Notes under the pieces: model-generated
The model's database searches: none
Told to the model about the DNA's origin: nothing
The model's input: the letters and a program-made list of their open reading frames with translations, nothing else
In this document: piece after piece, positions 44,884-52,924 of the stretch
How the letters are laid out: each line of letters opens with the position of its first letter
How positions within the stretch are numbered: position 1 is the stretch's first letter
Made by a program: the position numbers and the translations under genes
Source of the DNA: Streptomyces sp. WM6386
Lineage (GTDB): Bacteria; Actinomycetota; Actinomycetes; Streptomycetales; Streptomycetaceae
Reading direction: 5' to 3'
Assembly (NCBI RefSeq): GCF_000972385.1
Contig: NZ_JXTE01000002.1
Span: 124,001-188,000 of the forward strand
Length of the DNA: 64,000 bases

Positions 44884-44920
44884 CGGCCCGGCTGCCGAAC
44901 CCCCTTCGGCGACCGGGCCG
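44884..44920 (-). terminator. Terminator after the HTH gene
   Basis: Outer arms CGGCCCGG / CCGGGCCG and inner arms GCCGAA / TTCGGC with a CCCCC loop, 6 bp beyond the stop of the gene at 44926. No T run. Confidence 0.6.
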
Positions 44921-44925
44921 CGGGG

Positions 44926-45474
44926 TCAGCTCTGGTGGGACTGGTAGTGCGAGACCGCGTCGGAGGTGCGGCCCGCGCCGTAGACCCGGAGGAACTCTGC
45001 CAGTTCCGGATGGGTCGGGGCGAGGGTGTCCGCGGCCTCGATGATGTCCCCGGCGGCCGCGACCGACCGCAGCAGCGACTGGATCTCACGGACGACCCGC
45101 TTGACCGTCGGCGCTCCCGAACTGCTCGTCGTGGTCGTGGCGTTGCTGAGCACCGAGCCCCCTTGCGACTTCTTGATCTCGTCCATCCGCTCGGTCGCCT
45201 CGGCCGCGCTGACGCTGCCGTCCGCGACCTGCCTCGCCAGGTCCTGCAGCAACTGCACCCGCTGGACCACGGCTGGATTGCCGATCTTCGCCCGCTGACC
45301 GCTCATCAGCTGCGACAGCATCGGTGCGGACAACCCCAGCACCCCCGCGAGACGAGCCTGGTTGAGACCAAGATCGTCGATGAGCTTACGGAAGAGCGCC
45401 CCCAGCGGCTCCCCGTACCAGTTCCGCTGCAGTTCCCGCGCTCTTGCGGTCGCTTCCTGCTGTGCGGCGTCCAT
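44926..45474 (-). CDS. Helix-turn-helix DNA-binding protein
   Basis: A 182-residue protein; ATG 45474 (MDAAQQEATARARELQ) after GGGGAGA. A Cro/CI-type HTH lies at about residues 30-60 (LGLNQARLAGVLGLSAPMLSQLMSGQ). The rest is a helical region with a Ser/Thr-rich linker (TTTTSSSGAP). It matches the conserved regulator next to the kinase at SCO3859. Targets unknown; self-regulation is possible. Confidence 0.78.
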   Translation of the reverse strand: MDAAQQEATARARELQRNWYGEPLGALFRKLIDDLGLNQARLAGVLGLSAPMLSQLMSGQRAKIGNPAVVQRVQLLQDLARQVADGSVSAAEATERMDEIKKSQGGSVLSNATTTTSSSGAPTVKRVVREIQSLLRSVAAAGDIIEAADTLAPTHPELAEFLRVYGAGRTSDAVSHYQSHQS

Positions 45475-45656
45475 TGCGTCTCCCCATCGCTTCCCCAAAT
45501 ACCGCGGTTCGCTGTAGCGAACCACGCCGAGCATCTTACGGAGAGTGGTCGTTCATCGGGACCCCCAATCTTTTTGCGAGATACCGGGGGCGACCCGGTA
45601 CTCTGGTCTGCGACGCCCACCGGTATGAGTCACTTCCGGTCGGACGCTCCCCTTCC

Positions 45657-45729
45657 GGGGCCTTAGCTCAGTTGGTAGAGCGCTGTCTTTGCATGGCAGA
45701 TGTCAGGGGTTCGACTCCCCTAGGCTCCA
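45657..45729 (+). tRNA. tRNA-Ala (anticodon TGC)
   Basis: A 73-nt cloverleaf: acceptor GGGGCCT pairs with AGGCTCC (one G-T), anticodon loop TTTGCAT with TGC at 45690-45692, T-loop GGTTCGACTC. No encoded CCA (CAC follows the discriminator A). Confidence 0.97.
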
Positions 45730-45737
45730 CACCTCGG

Positions 45738-45771
45738 ACCGGTCAGACGCCCTTCACGGCGCCTGGCCGGT
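45738..45771 (+). terminator. tRNA-Ala terminator
   Basis: An imperfect 14-bp stem (ACCGGTCAG and CGCC arms, one mismatch, one wobble) followed by TTCTT. Confidence 0.7.
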
Positions 45772-46103
45772 TCTTGCATGTGCCGGTTTTTCACGCGCCG
45801 GATCCGCGTGTACGGCGGGTGTGGACGGAGAAGGGCTCCCGAGGTGACGTGCGTCACTCGGCAGCACCTGAGGCGTTGCGGATATTTGCGCAAACGTGAG
45901 AGGCGGCAAGGTGTCGGAGCCTGTCGAGCGAGTAGTCGACCGGATGCCGGAGTCGATGATTCCGCTGGTGGAGGCCTTGTGGGGACTGATGGGAGCGTGT
46001 GCTGGTAACCAGGGCGATGCTCTCCGTCAGCAAAGTCTGTGCGGAACGTGCACATCCGAACCGTTGCAAACGTCATCGTGGGTGCAGAGGGCAAGCATCC
46101 GCT
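45772..46103. other. Intergenic region after tRNA-Ala
   Basis: About 330 bp with no confident gene. A short rightward frame from about 45911 (VSEPVERVVDRMPESMIPL) has protein-like codon use for ~40 codons and a GAGAGGCGGCAAG upstream, but its end runs into the parS-like site and hairpin. I leave it unassigned. Confidence 0.3.
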
Positions 46104-46117
46104 GTTCCACGTGAAAC
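46104..46117. other. parS: Near-consensus parS site
   Basis: GTTCCACGTGAAAC differs from the ParB site at one base. It abuts the hairpin at 46115-46166. It lies 24 kb right of oriC, whereas the perfect sites are all on the left. Confidence 0.65.
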
Positions 46118-46166
46118 ATCGCTGTGGGGCAGGAGACCCTCAAGTCTCCTGCCCCACAGCGATGTT
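46115..46166 (-). terminator. Very long perfect hairpin downstream of DUF5324 gene
   Basis: A perfect 22-bp stem (arms 46115-46136 and 46145-46166, containing GCTGTGGGGCAGGAGA) with an 8-nt loop. It lies 15 bp after the stop of the leftward gene and should terminate it. Confidence 0.8.
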
Positions 46167-46180
46167 CGGAGTGCCGGACG

Positions 46181-46882
46181 TCAGTGCCGTTCGTCGCGGT
46201 GCGCGGCCTCCTCCTCGGCTTCCTTGGCCTGCACCTCAGGGTCGAGCACGGACTGGCCGCTGCCGTCGACCGACGTCAGCCGACTCGACTCCGGGACCTC
46301 CGTCGCGGTGGGCGGCTCGACCAGCCAGTCGGGGTTGGCCTGCTTGTCCCACCACTTCCAGGCGGCGAAGGCGCCGCCCGCGAGGACACCCGCGATCGCC
46401 AGTGCCTTGGCGAGACGACCGGCCCTCGCCCGGCGCTCGTGCTTACGGGCCAGCTTCTCGATCTGCTTGGCCGAGACCTGACCGCGCAGCGCGAGCAGCG
46501 CGGCGGCACCACGAGATGCGGCCTCGTCCCTCACGGGCCCGGCCGCGGCCACGGCCTGCTCGATCCTCGGACGTGAATAGTCGGTGGCCTGCCGGGCAGC
46601 CTTGCGGGTGCGGATGGCAGCCTCATGGGCGGCCTGGTCGACCTTCGGCGGCACATGCGTCAGAGCCTGTTCCAGACGCGGCGCGAGATGCGCGTCGTAC
46701 TGGACGCGGGCCTGCTCGGCCGCCTGCGACACCTTCGGCGCGAGCCGTACGCGTGCCTCGTGTGTGTAGTGAGCGGCCCTGTCCTTGGCCGTGTCGGCGT
46801 AGGGCGCCACCACTTCCGCGGCGTGCAGCACGCTGTCCTTCGCCGAACCGGTCGCGGCGCGCACGCTGTCGATGCGGGTCAC
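46181..46882 (-). CDS. DUF5324 family protein
   Basis: A 233-residue protein with a long amphipathic helical first part (repeated Ala/Arg/Lys heptad-like sequence, such as KVSQAAEQARVQYDAHLAP), one probable membrane helix (LAKALAIAGVLAGGAFAAWKWW, about 173-194) and an acidic tail ending AHRDERH. Matches the DUF5324 family found beside the cyclophilin gene in Streptomyces. GAGGAGG precedes the GTG start. Function unknown. Confidence 0.78.
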   Translation of the reverse strand: MTRIDSVRAATGSAKDSVLHAAEVVAPYADTAKDRAAHYTHEARVRLAPKVSQAAEQARVQYDAHLAPRLEQALTHVPPKVDQAAHEAAIRTRKAARQATDYSRPRIEQAVAAAGPVRDEAASRGAAALLALRGQVSAKQIEKLARKHERRARAGRLAKALAIAGVLAGGAFAAWKWWDKQANPDWLVEPPTATEVPESSRLTSVDGSGQSVLDPEVQAKEAEEEAAHRDERH

Positions 46883-47247
46883 GGGAATCCTCCTCCTCGG
46901 TGGCGTACGGTAATTCGACTTTCCACCCTTTTACGGATCATGCCTGCCAACGGGCACTTGAGCATGTGAGGGCGGGCATCCGGGTCATGGGAGCTGACTC
47001 CGGACCATCTCCGATCAAGAGCTGCTGAAGAACCGATCACATGCAATAGCGGATGAATACAGGGCAACGGGAGCTTGTCGTCGACAATGCCACGGATCGC
47101 CGACGAACGCCCCCAGTCCGGAACCACTCGACCGGTTTTCTGCAGGCGACACCCCGCGACGGACACCCGGAGAAGGACGACGGGGGACGGATCGCGTCGA
47201 CCGTGCGAGGATCGGGGGAGCTACAGAAAGACAACGGAAGGCAGATC
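46883..47247. promoter_or_regulatory. Divergent intergenic region DUF5324 / cyclophilin
   Basis: 365 bp between diverging genes. The part nearest the cyclophilin gene stays open in its frame but has non-coding composition. No clear operator. Confidence 0.4.
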
Positions 47248-47781
47248 GTGGCCGAGCAGCTCTACGCCACCCTGAGGACCAACCACGGTGACATCGAGGT
47301 CCGGCTCCTCCCGAACCACGCGCCGATCACGGTCAAGAACTTCGTCGAGCTCGCCACCGGCGAGCGCGAGTGGACCAACCCCGCCACCGGCGAGAAGTCC
47401 ACGGCCAAGCTCTACGACGGCACGGTCTTCCACCGGGTCATCAGCGGCTTCATGATCCAGGGCGGTGACCCGCTGGGCAACGGCACCGGCGGCCCTGGCT
47501 ACCAGTTCCAGGACGAGTTCCACCCGGACCTCTCCTTCAACAAGCCCTACCTGCTGGCCATGGCCAACGCCGGACCGGGCACCAATGGCTCGCAGTTCTT
47601 CGTCACCGTCGGCCCCACGACATGGCTGAACCGCAAGCACACCATCTTCGGCGAGGTCACCGACGTGGCCAGCCAGAAGGTCGTCGACGCCATCGCGGAC
47701 ACGCAGACCAACCCGCGCACCTCCCGCCCCGTCAACGACGTCATCATCGAGTCGGTCGTCGTCGAGACCCGCAAGGGCTGA
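47248..47781 (+). CDS. Peptidyl-prolyl cis-trans isomerase (cyclophilin)
   Basis: A 177-residue cytoplasmic cyclophilin. GTG 47248 (VAEQLYATLRTNHGDIEV) with GGAAGG upstream is preferred. The catalytic core is clear: FHRVISGFMIQGGDP (with the catalytic Arg), NAGPGTNGSQFFVTV and HTIFGEV. An actinobacterial insert (ATGEREWTNPATGEKS) widens one loop. It catalyses proline isomerisation during folding. S. coelicolor SCO3856 counterpart. Confidence 0.93.
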   Translation: MAEQLYATLRTNHGDIEVRLLPNHAPITVKNFVELATGEREWTNPATGEKSTAKLYDGTVFHRVISGFMIQGGDPLGNGTGGPGYQFQDEFHPDLSFNKPYLLAMANAGPGTNGSQFFVTVGPTTWLNRKHTIFGEVTDVASQKVVDAIADTQTNPRTSRPVNDVIIESVVVETRKG

Positions 47782-47847
47782 TCACCAGGCCCCGCAAGGG
47801 CCGAGGCGGACGCCCCGGCCCATCGGCGCCAGGCCCACCAGGGAACC

Positions 47848-47887
47848 AAACGCCCCGCTCGTCCGTAAGGATGGGCGGGGCGGTTTC
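47848..47887 (+). terminator. Terminator after cyclophilin gene
   Basis: CGCCCCGC and GCGGGGCG arms, flanked by AAA and TTT, in the gap before the rhomboid gene. Confidence 0.7.
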
Positions 47888-47914
47888 ATTGCATACGACG
47901 ACTTAGGGGACCCC

Positions 47915-48826
47915 ATGGACCAGGCGCCAGGCAGCCCACAGGGCCCGGAGGACCAGGGCCCCCAGCAATCCGAGGGCCCGCCCGGCTGCTACCGCCACCC
48001 CGACCGCGAGACCGGCATCCGCTGCACCCGCTGCGAACGCCCGATCTGCCCCGAGTGCATGGTCAGCGCCTCCGTCGGCTTCCAGTGCCCCGACTGCGTC
48101 CGCGGCGGCTCCGGCACCGGTCACCGCCCCGACGCCGCGATGCCCCGCACGATCGCCGGCGGCACGATCGCCGCCGACCCCCGGCTGGTCACCAAGATCC
48201 TCCTCGGGATCAACCTCGCCGTGTTCATCGCCGTCCGGGCATCGGACTCACTGCTCAGCGATCTGGTCCTCATCGGCGCCTGGCCGCCGGCCCCCTTCAC
48301 GACCACCGAGGGCGTCGCGGACGGACAGTGGTACCGCCTGGTCACCTCGATGTTCACGCACCAGGAGATCTGGCACATCGCCTTCAACATGCTGAGCCTG
48401 TGGTGGCTCGGCGGCCCACTGGAGGCGGCCCTCGGCCGTGCCCGCTACCTCGCGCTCTACCTGGTGTCCGGCCTCGTCGGCAGCGTTCTGGCCTATCTGC
48501 TGGAGTCCCCGACCACGGCCACGCTCGGCGCCTCCGGTGCCATCTTCGGCCTGTTCGGCGCCACCGCCGTCCTGATGCGCCGGCTCAACTACGACATGCG
48601 GCCGATCATCGCGCTCCTGGTGATCAACCTGATCTTCACCTTCAACCCTGCGTTCGACATCTCCTGGCAGGCCCACATCGGCGGCCTCGCAGGAGGAGTG
48701 GTCATCGGCTACGCCATGGTGCACGCCCCGCGCGAGCGACGAGCCCTGGTCCAGTACGGCACCTGCGCCCTGGTCCTCGCCCTCGTCGTCGTATTGACGC
48801 TGGTGAGGACGGCTCAGCTCACCTGA
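47915..48826 (+). CDS. Rhomboid-family intramembrane serine protease
   Basis: A 303-residue protein. A B-box-like zinc region (CYRHPDRETGIRCTRCERP then CPECM and CPDC) occupies residues 22-70. Six or seven transmembrane helices follow. The catalytic pair is visible: S207 in LGASGAIFG and H254 in WQAHIGGLAGG. The first-loop segment HIAFNMLSLWWLGGPLE is typical. It should cleave membrane proteins within the bilayer; the substrate is unknown. Corresponds to SCO3855, convergent with crgA. Confidence 0.9.
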   Translation: MDQAPGSPQGPEDQGPQQSEGPPGCYRHPDRETGIRCTRCERPICPECMVSASVGFQCPDCVRGGSGTGHRPDAAMPRTIAGGTIAADPRLVTKILLGINLAVFIAVRASDSLLSDLVLIGAWPPAPFTTTEGVADGQWYRLVTSMFTHQEIWHIAFNMLSLWWLGGPLEAALGRARYLALYLVSGLVGSVLAYLLESPTTATLGASGAIFGLFGATAVLMRRLNYDMRPIIALLVINLIFTFNPAFDISWQAHIGGLAGGVVIGYAMVHAPRERRALVQYGTCALVLALVVVLTLVRTAQLT

Positions 48827-48835
48827 GCGGGGCAG

Positions 48836-49037
48836 TTGTCCACAGCGGGTGGCGAATCTTGTGCATAGTGTGCGCGAACAAGCGTGCCCCCTGTCACTGA
48901 CCTGTGTTTCCGCAGGTCGGACAGGGGGCGAACATGCTTTCGGGTGACCGGTAGTTCCGTCACACCGGCGTCAACACTGGATGGGTTATCCACAGATGGT
49001 CGTTCTTTTTCCCCACTGTGGAAAACGTTGTGGATAA
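48836..49037. other. Cluster of consensus DnaA boxes
   Basis: TTGTCCACA (48836-48844), TTATCCACA (48986-48994) and TGTGGATAA (49029-49037, inverted) are perfect DnaA boxes; TGTGGAAAA (49017-49025) has one mismatch. They lie in the 258-bp gap between the ends of the convergent rhomboid and crgA genes, where no promoter is needed. A DnaA-titration or replication-control role is inferred. Confidence 0.75.
48886..48929. terminator. Convergent terminator rhomboid / crgA
   Basis: Outer arms GCCCCCTGTC / GACAGGGGGC and inner arms GACCTG / CAGGTC form a nested hairpin between the converging genes, amid the DnaA boxes. Confidence 0.75.
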
Positions 49038-49084
49038 CTCAGCGGATAGCCCTGGGTAGAGCTGTGTTCACCGCGAAGCAGCCA

Positions 49085-49339
49085 CTACTTCCACTGCGTG
49101 GAGACGCCGAATCCCGCGGCGATGAAGCCGAAGCCCACCACGATGTTCCAGTTGTCGAGCTTGTCGATGGGAAGCGAGCCGTCCGTCACATAGAAGACGA
49201 CGATCCAGGCCAGCCCGATGACGAACAGGGCCAACATGACGGGTGCGACCCAGGCGCGGTTGGTCAGCTTGATGCTGGTCGCCTGCTTCGCCGGCGGCGG
49301 CGTGTAATCGGCCTTCTTGCGGATACGTGACTTCGGCAC
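49085..49339 (-). CDS. crgA: Cell division protein CrgA
   Basis: An 84-residue protein with the family start [16 protein letters not shown] and two membrane helices (about 29-51 and 63-82) ending FGVSTQWK. CrgA inhibits FtsZ ring formation and times sporulation septation in Streptomyces. ATG with GGAGAG upstream. Same place as SCO3854. Confidence 0.95.
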   Translation of the reverse strand: MPKSRIRKKADYTPPPAKQATSIKLTNRAWVAPVMLALFVIGLAWIVVFYVTDGSLPIDKLDNWNIVVGFGFIAAGFGVSTQWK

Positions 49340-49480
49340 GAGGGTCTCTCCTGTCGATGCGCTGCGTGGCCGCGCAGGTAACTAGGTCGGGCTCGGGGCA
49401 GCGTACAAGGGGACACTTAGTGCTCCCCCGGGCGTCCGTTAGCGTAGTGCTTCCGCGGCGCCGAAGGAGATAAGGGTACG

Positions 49481-50260
49481 TTGAGCAATTCTGCCGACTC
49501 CCCCCAGGCCGGATCCAGCCCTGTCCGCAGACGGGGTTTCCGGCCCGTGCGGCTGCTCACGATGGCCGTCTTCGCTCTCGCGGGCCTCATTTTCTTCACC
49601 AGCTTCAATACGGCCAAGGGCACCAATATCCGCACGGATGCCTCGCTGCTGAAGCTGTCCGACCTCATCCTGGAGCGCAGCCACAAGAACGGTCAGCTGG
49701 ACGAGACTACCGGGACGCTCAGGGACGACGTCGAGGCGCTGGCCGAGCGGGACGACGGCAGTACCAAGGCCGAGGACGACAAGCTGGCGGCGCTGGAGAA
49801 GAAGGCGGGGACACAGAAGCTGAAGGGCGAGGCGGTCTCCGTCACGCTCAACGACGCCCCGCCGGACGCCACCGCCAAGCTCCCCGGCTATCCGGAGCCG
49901 CAACCGGACTACCTGGTCATCCACCAGCAGGACCTGCAGGCCGTGGTGAACGCCCTGTGGCAGGCCGGCGCCCAGGGCATCAAGGTCATGGACCAGCGGC
50001 TGATCTCCACCAGCGCCGTGCGCTGCGTGGGCAACACGCTCATCCTCCAGGGCCGGGTCTACTCACCGCCGTACAAGATCACGGCGATCGGGGACCCGGA
50101 GAAGCTGAAGACGTCGCTCGCGGCGAGCCCGACGATCCAGAACTACATGGTGTACGTCAACGTCTACGGGCTCGGCTGGAAAGTCGAGGACGAAGGGACG
50201 GTGACTCTGCCCGGCTACTCGGGCACAGTGGATCTGCAGTACGCCAAGCCTGTGGAGTAG
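49481..50260 (+). CDS. DUF881 family protein
   Basis: A 259-residue protein. I read a TTG start at 49481 with AAGGAG upstream. One membrane helix (LLTMAVFALAGLIFFTSF, about 25-42) is followed by a coiled-coil stretch (LERSHKNGQLDETTGTLRDD) and the DUF881 domain (VSVTLNDAP, QDLQAVVNALWQAGAQGIKV, ISTSAVRCVGNTL). Related to YlxW/YlxX, which sit in division clusters of Bacillus. It is 18 bp before a sortase gene and probably in one transcript with it. Confidence 0.85.
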   Translation: MSNSADSPQAGSSPVRRRGFRPVRLLTMAVFALAGLIFFTSFNTAKGTNIRTDASLLKLSDLILERSHKNGQLDETTGTLRDDVEALAERDDGSTKAEDDKLAALEKKAGTQKLKGEAVSVTLNDAPPDATAKLPGYPEPQPDYLVIHQQDLQAVVNALWQAGAQGIKVMDQRLISTSAVRCVGNTLILQGRVYSPPYKITAIGDPEKLKTSLAASPTIQNYMVYVNVYGLGWKVEDEGTVTLPGYSGTVDLQYAKPVE

Positions 50261-50278
50261 GCCTTTCTGGAGCCGCCG

Positions 50279-50962
50279 GTGCGTGTCGTCGTCAGGACTG
50301 TCAGCGAACTCTGCATCACCGTCGGCAGCGTCATAGTGCTCTTCGTCGTCTACGTGCTGTTCTGGACCGGCGTGAAGGCCGACGACGTCATGGGCGAGCA
50401 GATCGACCAGTTGCAGGACCAGTGGTCGAAGGGGAGCGTGCGGCAGCCGACGGGGGGCGCCCCGTCCGGTAGGCCGGAGCCGACGGCGTACAAGAGCGGC
50501 AAGCCCTTCGCGATCATGTACATCCCCCGGCTTGGTTTCACGTGGAACAAGCCGGTGCTGGAGGGGACGGCCGTCGGCACCCTGAAGAAGGGGCTCGGGC
50601 ACTACGCGCGGACCGCGCGGCTCGGGGAGAAGGGCAATTTCTCGGTGGCCGGTCACCGGCGTACGTACGGCGACCCCTTCAAGGACTTCCCCAGGCTGCG
50701 GCGCGGGGACGCGGTGGTGCTGACGGACGGGACGACCTGGTTCACGTATCGGATCGACAAAGGCCCCTACAAAACCGTGCCCACGGACGTTGAGGTGATC
50801 GATCCTGTGCCACGTAAGTCGGGGTATACGCGCTCCGGCCGCTATCTCACCCTGACCACGTGCGATCCGGAGTGGGGGCACAGTCACCGGCTGATCGTGT
50901 GGGCGCATCTGGACTCCACACAGCCTGTGGAGGAAGGGAAGCCGACGGCCCTGCGCCGTTAG
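50279..50962 (+). CDS. Class E sortase (first copy)
   Basis: A 227-residue membrane sortase. One N-terminal anchor (ELCITVGSVIVLFVVYVLFW), then the sortase barrel with FSVAGHRRTYGDPF (catalytic His) and LTLTTCDPEWGHSHRLIVWA, where C195 is the nucleophile and the Arg after SH completes the triad. It should attach LAxTG-type proteins to peptidoglycan. Compared with the two copies downstream the substrate-binding loops differ, and the Tyr usually next to the catalytic His is moved. A near-parS sequence lies inside the gene. Confidence 0.88.
   Translation: MRVVVRTVSELCITVGSVIVLFVVYVLFWTGVKADDVMGEQIDQLQDQWSKGSVRQPTGGAPSGRPEPTAYKSGKPFAIMYIPRLGFTWNKPVLEGTAVGTLKKGLGHYARTARLGEKGNFSVAGHRRTYGDPFKDFPRLRRGDAVVLTDGTTWFTYRIDKGPYKTVPTDVEVIDPVPRKSGYTRSGRYLTLTTCDPEWGHSHRLIVWAHLDSTQPVEEGKPTALRR
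50535..50548. other. parS: Near-consensus parS inside a sortase gene
   Basis: GTTTCACGTGGAAC, one mismatch from the ParB site, encoding FTWNK in frame. It may be functional or a chance match in GC-rich coding DNA. Confidence 0.45.
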
Positions 50963-51014
50963 TCTGGTGCGGTACGGCGTGAGTCTGGTGCCGTGGTGCG
51001 ACGGAAGGGACGGC

Positions 51015-51176
51015 ATGTACGGCTGGATCTGGCGGCATCTGCCAGGGAACGCGTGGGTGAGGGCTTCCATCTCACTCGTGCTGGTGCTTGCTGCGGTCTA
51101 CGTCCTTTTCCAGTACGTCTTCCCGTGGGCCGAACCGCTGCTGCCCTTCAACGATGTGACGGTGGACAACCAGTGA
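51015..51176 (+). CDS. Small single-pass membrane protein
   Basis: A 53-residue protein, ATG after GAAGGGACGG. MYGWIWRHLPGNAW precedes one helix (VRASISLVLVLAAVYVLFQY), then FPWAEPLLPFNDVTVD. Its TGA overlaps the next GTG start (GTGA), so it is translated together with the amidotransferase gene. Conserved small protein of this cluster; function unknown. Confidence 0.75.
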   Translation: MYGWIWRHLPGNAWVRASISLVLVLAAVYVLFQYVFPWAEPLLPFNDVTVDNQ

Positions 51177-51811
51177 GTGCGCGGATTCTCGTCGTCGACA
51201 ACTACGACAGCTTCGTCTTCAACCTGGTGCAGTACCTGTACCAGCTGGGCGCCGAGTGCGAGGTGCTGCGCAACGACGAGGTGTCGACGGCGCACGCCCA
51301 GGACGGCTTCGACGGTGTGCTGCTGTCGCCGGGTCCGGGGACGCCGGAGGAGGCGGGCGTCTGCATCGAGATGGTCCGCCACTGCGCCGCGACCGCGGTG
51401 CCCGTCTTCGGTGTGTGCCTGGGGATGCAGTCGATGCAGGTGGCGTACGGCGGTGTCGTGGACCGCGCGCCGGAGCTGCTGCACGGCAAGACGTCGTTGG
51501 TGGAGCACGAGGGCAAGGGTGTCTTCGCGGGTCTGCCGACGCCCTTCACGGCGACCCGCTATCACTCCCTCGCGGCCGAGCCGGAGACGGTGCCGGCCGA
51601 GCTGGAGGTGACCGCGCGGACGCACGACGGGATCATCATGGGGCTGCGCCACCGTGAACTGCCCGTCGAGGGTGTGCAGTTCCACCCCGAGTCGGTGCTG
51701 ACGGAACACGGGCACCGGATGCTGGCCAACTGGCTGGTGGAGTGCGGCGACCAGGGTGCGGTGGCGCGAAGCGCGGGGCTGGCCCCGGTGGTGGGCAGGG
51801 CCTCGGCGTGA
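51173..51811 (+). CDS. pabA: Anthranilate/aminodeoxychorismate synthase glutaminase subunit
   Basis: A 212-residue class I glutamine amidotransferase. The oxyanion strand LLSPGPGTPEEAG, the nucleophile in VFGVCLGMQSMQ (Cys near residue 82) and the GVQFHPESVLTEHG His-Glu pair are complete. It supplies ammonia for folate (PabA) or tryptophan (TrpG) synthesis; sequence alone does not tell which, and the partner chorismate-binding subunit is not in the window. Translationally coupled on both sides to membrane protein and sortase genes, which is metabolically odd but conserved in Streptomyces (SCO3851). Confidence 0.9.
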   Translation: MSARILVVDNYDSFVFNLVQYLYQLGAECEVLRNDEVSTAHAQDGFDGVLLSPGPGTPEEAGVCIEMVRHCAATAVPVFGVCLGMQSMQVAYGGVVDRAPELLHGKTSLVEHEGKGVFAGLPTPFTATRYHSLAAEPETVPAELEVTARTHDGIIMGLRHRELPVEGVQFHPESVLTEHGHRMLANWLVECGDQGAVARSAGLAPVVGRASA

Positions 51812-52911
51812 CCGCACTGCGCCCCGAGCGCGAGTCCGGGACCTCGTACGGGGAGCAGTCGTACGAGGATGCCGGTGCGCTTGGGGAGTGGTACGACAGT
51901 GCGTCGTACGACGCGGGGGGCAGGGCGGGTGCCGATGAGCCCTGGGTGCCGCCCGCCGACGACGAGACGGTGGCGCTGCGGATACCGGAGCCGCCGCCGG
52001 CCCGAATAGACGGGTCCGTATCGGCGTCTGGATCGGTGTCCGACGCCTCGTCCGCCACAGGAGCCCCCGGAACCCCTGCGGGGGGCCGTGCGGCCCGTAG
52101 AAAGGCCGCCAAGCGCCGTGGTGGGCGTCATGGGGGTGGAGCGAGGCCTTCTGCGGAGTCGGTGGAGGCGTCGGACGACGGGAAGCCGTCGGCTCCGCTC
52201 TCCCGAGTCGAGGCCCGGCGGCGGGCGCGGGCGAGCAAGCCGGGTCCGGCGGTGCTGGCGAGCCGGGCGGTCGGTGAGGTGTTCATCACGACCGGCGTTC
52301 TGATGCTGCTGTTCGTCACCTATCAGCTGTGGTGGACGAACGTGCGGGCGCACGCGCAGGCCGGCAAGGAGGCGAGCACGCTCCAGAACGAGTGGGCGAG
52401 CGGGAAGCGGGCGCCGGGCGAGTTCGAGCCGGGGCAGGGGTTCGCGCTGCTGCACATTCCCAAGCTGGACGTGGTCGTGCCGATAGCGGAGGGCGTCAGC
52501 AACAAGAAGGTGCTCGACCGGGGCATGGTCGGGCACTACTCCGAGGGTGCGCTGAAGACGGCGATGCCGAGCGCGAAGACCGGGAACTTCGGGCTCGCGG
52601 GGCATCGGAACACGCACGGCGAGCCGTTCCGGTACATCAACAAGCTCAGCAAGGGCGACGAGATCGTCGTGGAGACACAGGACGACTACTTCGTCTACAA
52701 GATGACGTCGTCGCTGCCGGTGACGGCGCCGAGCAACACGAGCGTGCTCAATCCGGTTCCTCCGCAGTCGGGTCTCACCGAGCCGGGCCGCTACATCACC
52801 CTGACGACCTGTACGCCGGAGTTCACCAGCAAGTACCGGTTGATCGTCTGGGGCAAGATGGTCGAGGAACGGCCGCGCAGCAAGGGCAAGCCGGATGCGC
52901 TCGTCCAGTAA
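51808..52911 (+). CDS. srtE1: Class E sortase SrtE-type (second copy)
   Basis: A 367-residue protein; GTG 51808 overlaps the pabA stop. About 150 disordered acidic/basic residues precede a membrane anchor (EVFITTGVLMLLFVTYQLWW, about 152-172), so the long N-terminus is cytoplasmic. The sortase domain has FGLAGHRNTHGEPF (catalytic His) and YITLTTCTPEFTSKYRLIVW with C335. It matches SCO3850, SrtE1, which anchors long chaplins carrying LAxTG signals and supports aerial growth. Confidence 0.88.
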   Translation: MTALRPERESGTSYGEQSYEDAGALGEWYDSASYDAGGRAGADEPWVPPADDETVALRIPEPPPARIDGSVSASGSVSDASSATGAPGTPAGGRAARRKAAKRRGGRHGGGARPSAESVEASDDGKPSAPLSRVEARRRARASKPGPAVLASRAVGEVFITTGVLMLLFVTYQLWWTNVRAHAQAGKEASTLQNEWASGKRAPGEFEPGQGFALLHIPKLDVVVPIAEGVSNKKVLDRGMVGHYSEGALKTAMPSAKTGNFGLAGHRNTHGEPFRYINKLSKGDEIVVETQDDYFVYKMTSSLPVTAPSNTSVLNPVPPQSGLTEPGRYITLTTCTPEFTSKYRLIVWGKMVEERPRSKGKPDALVQ

Positions 52912-52924
52912 GGGCAGATGAACA

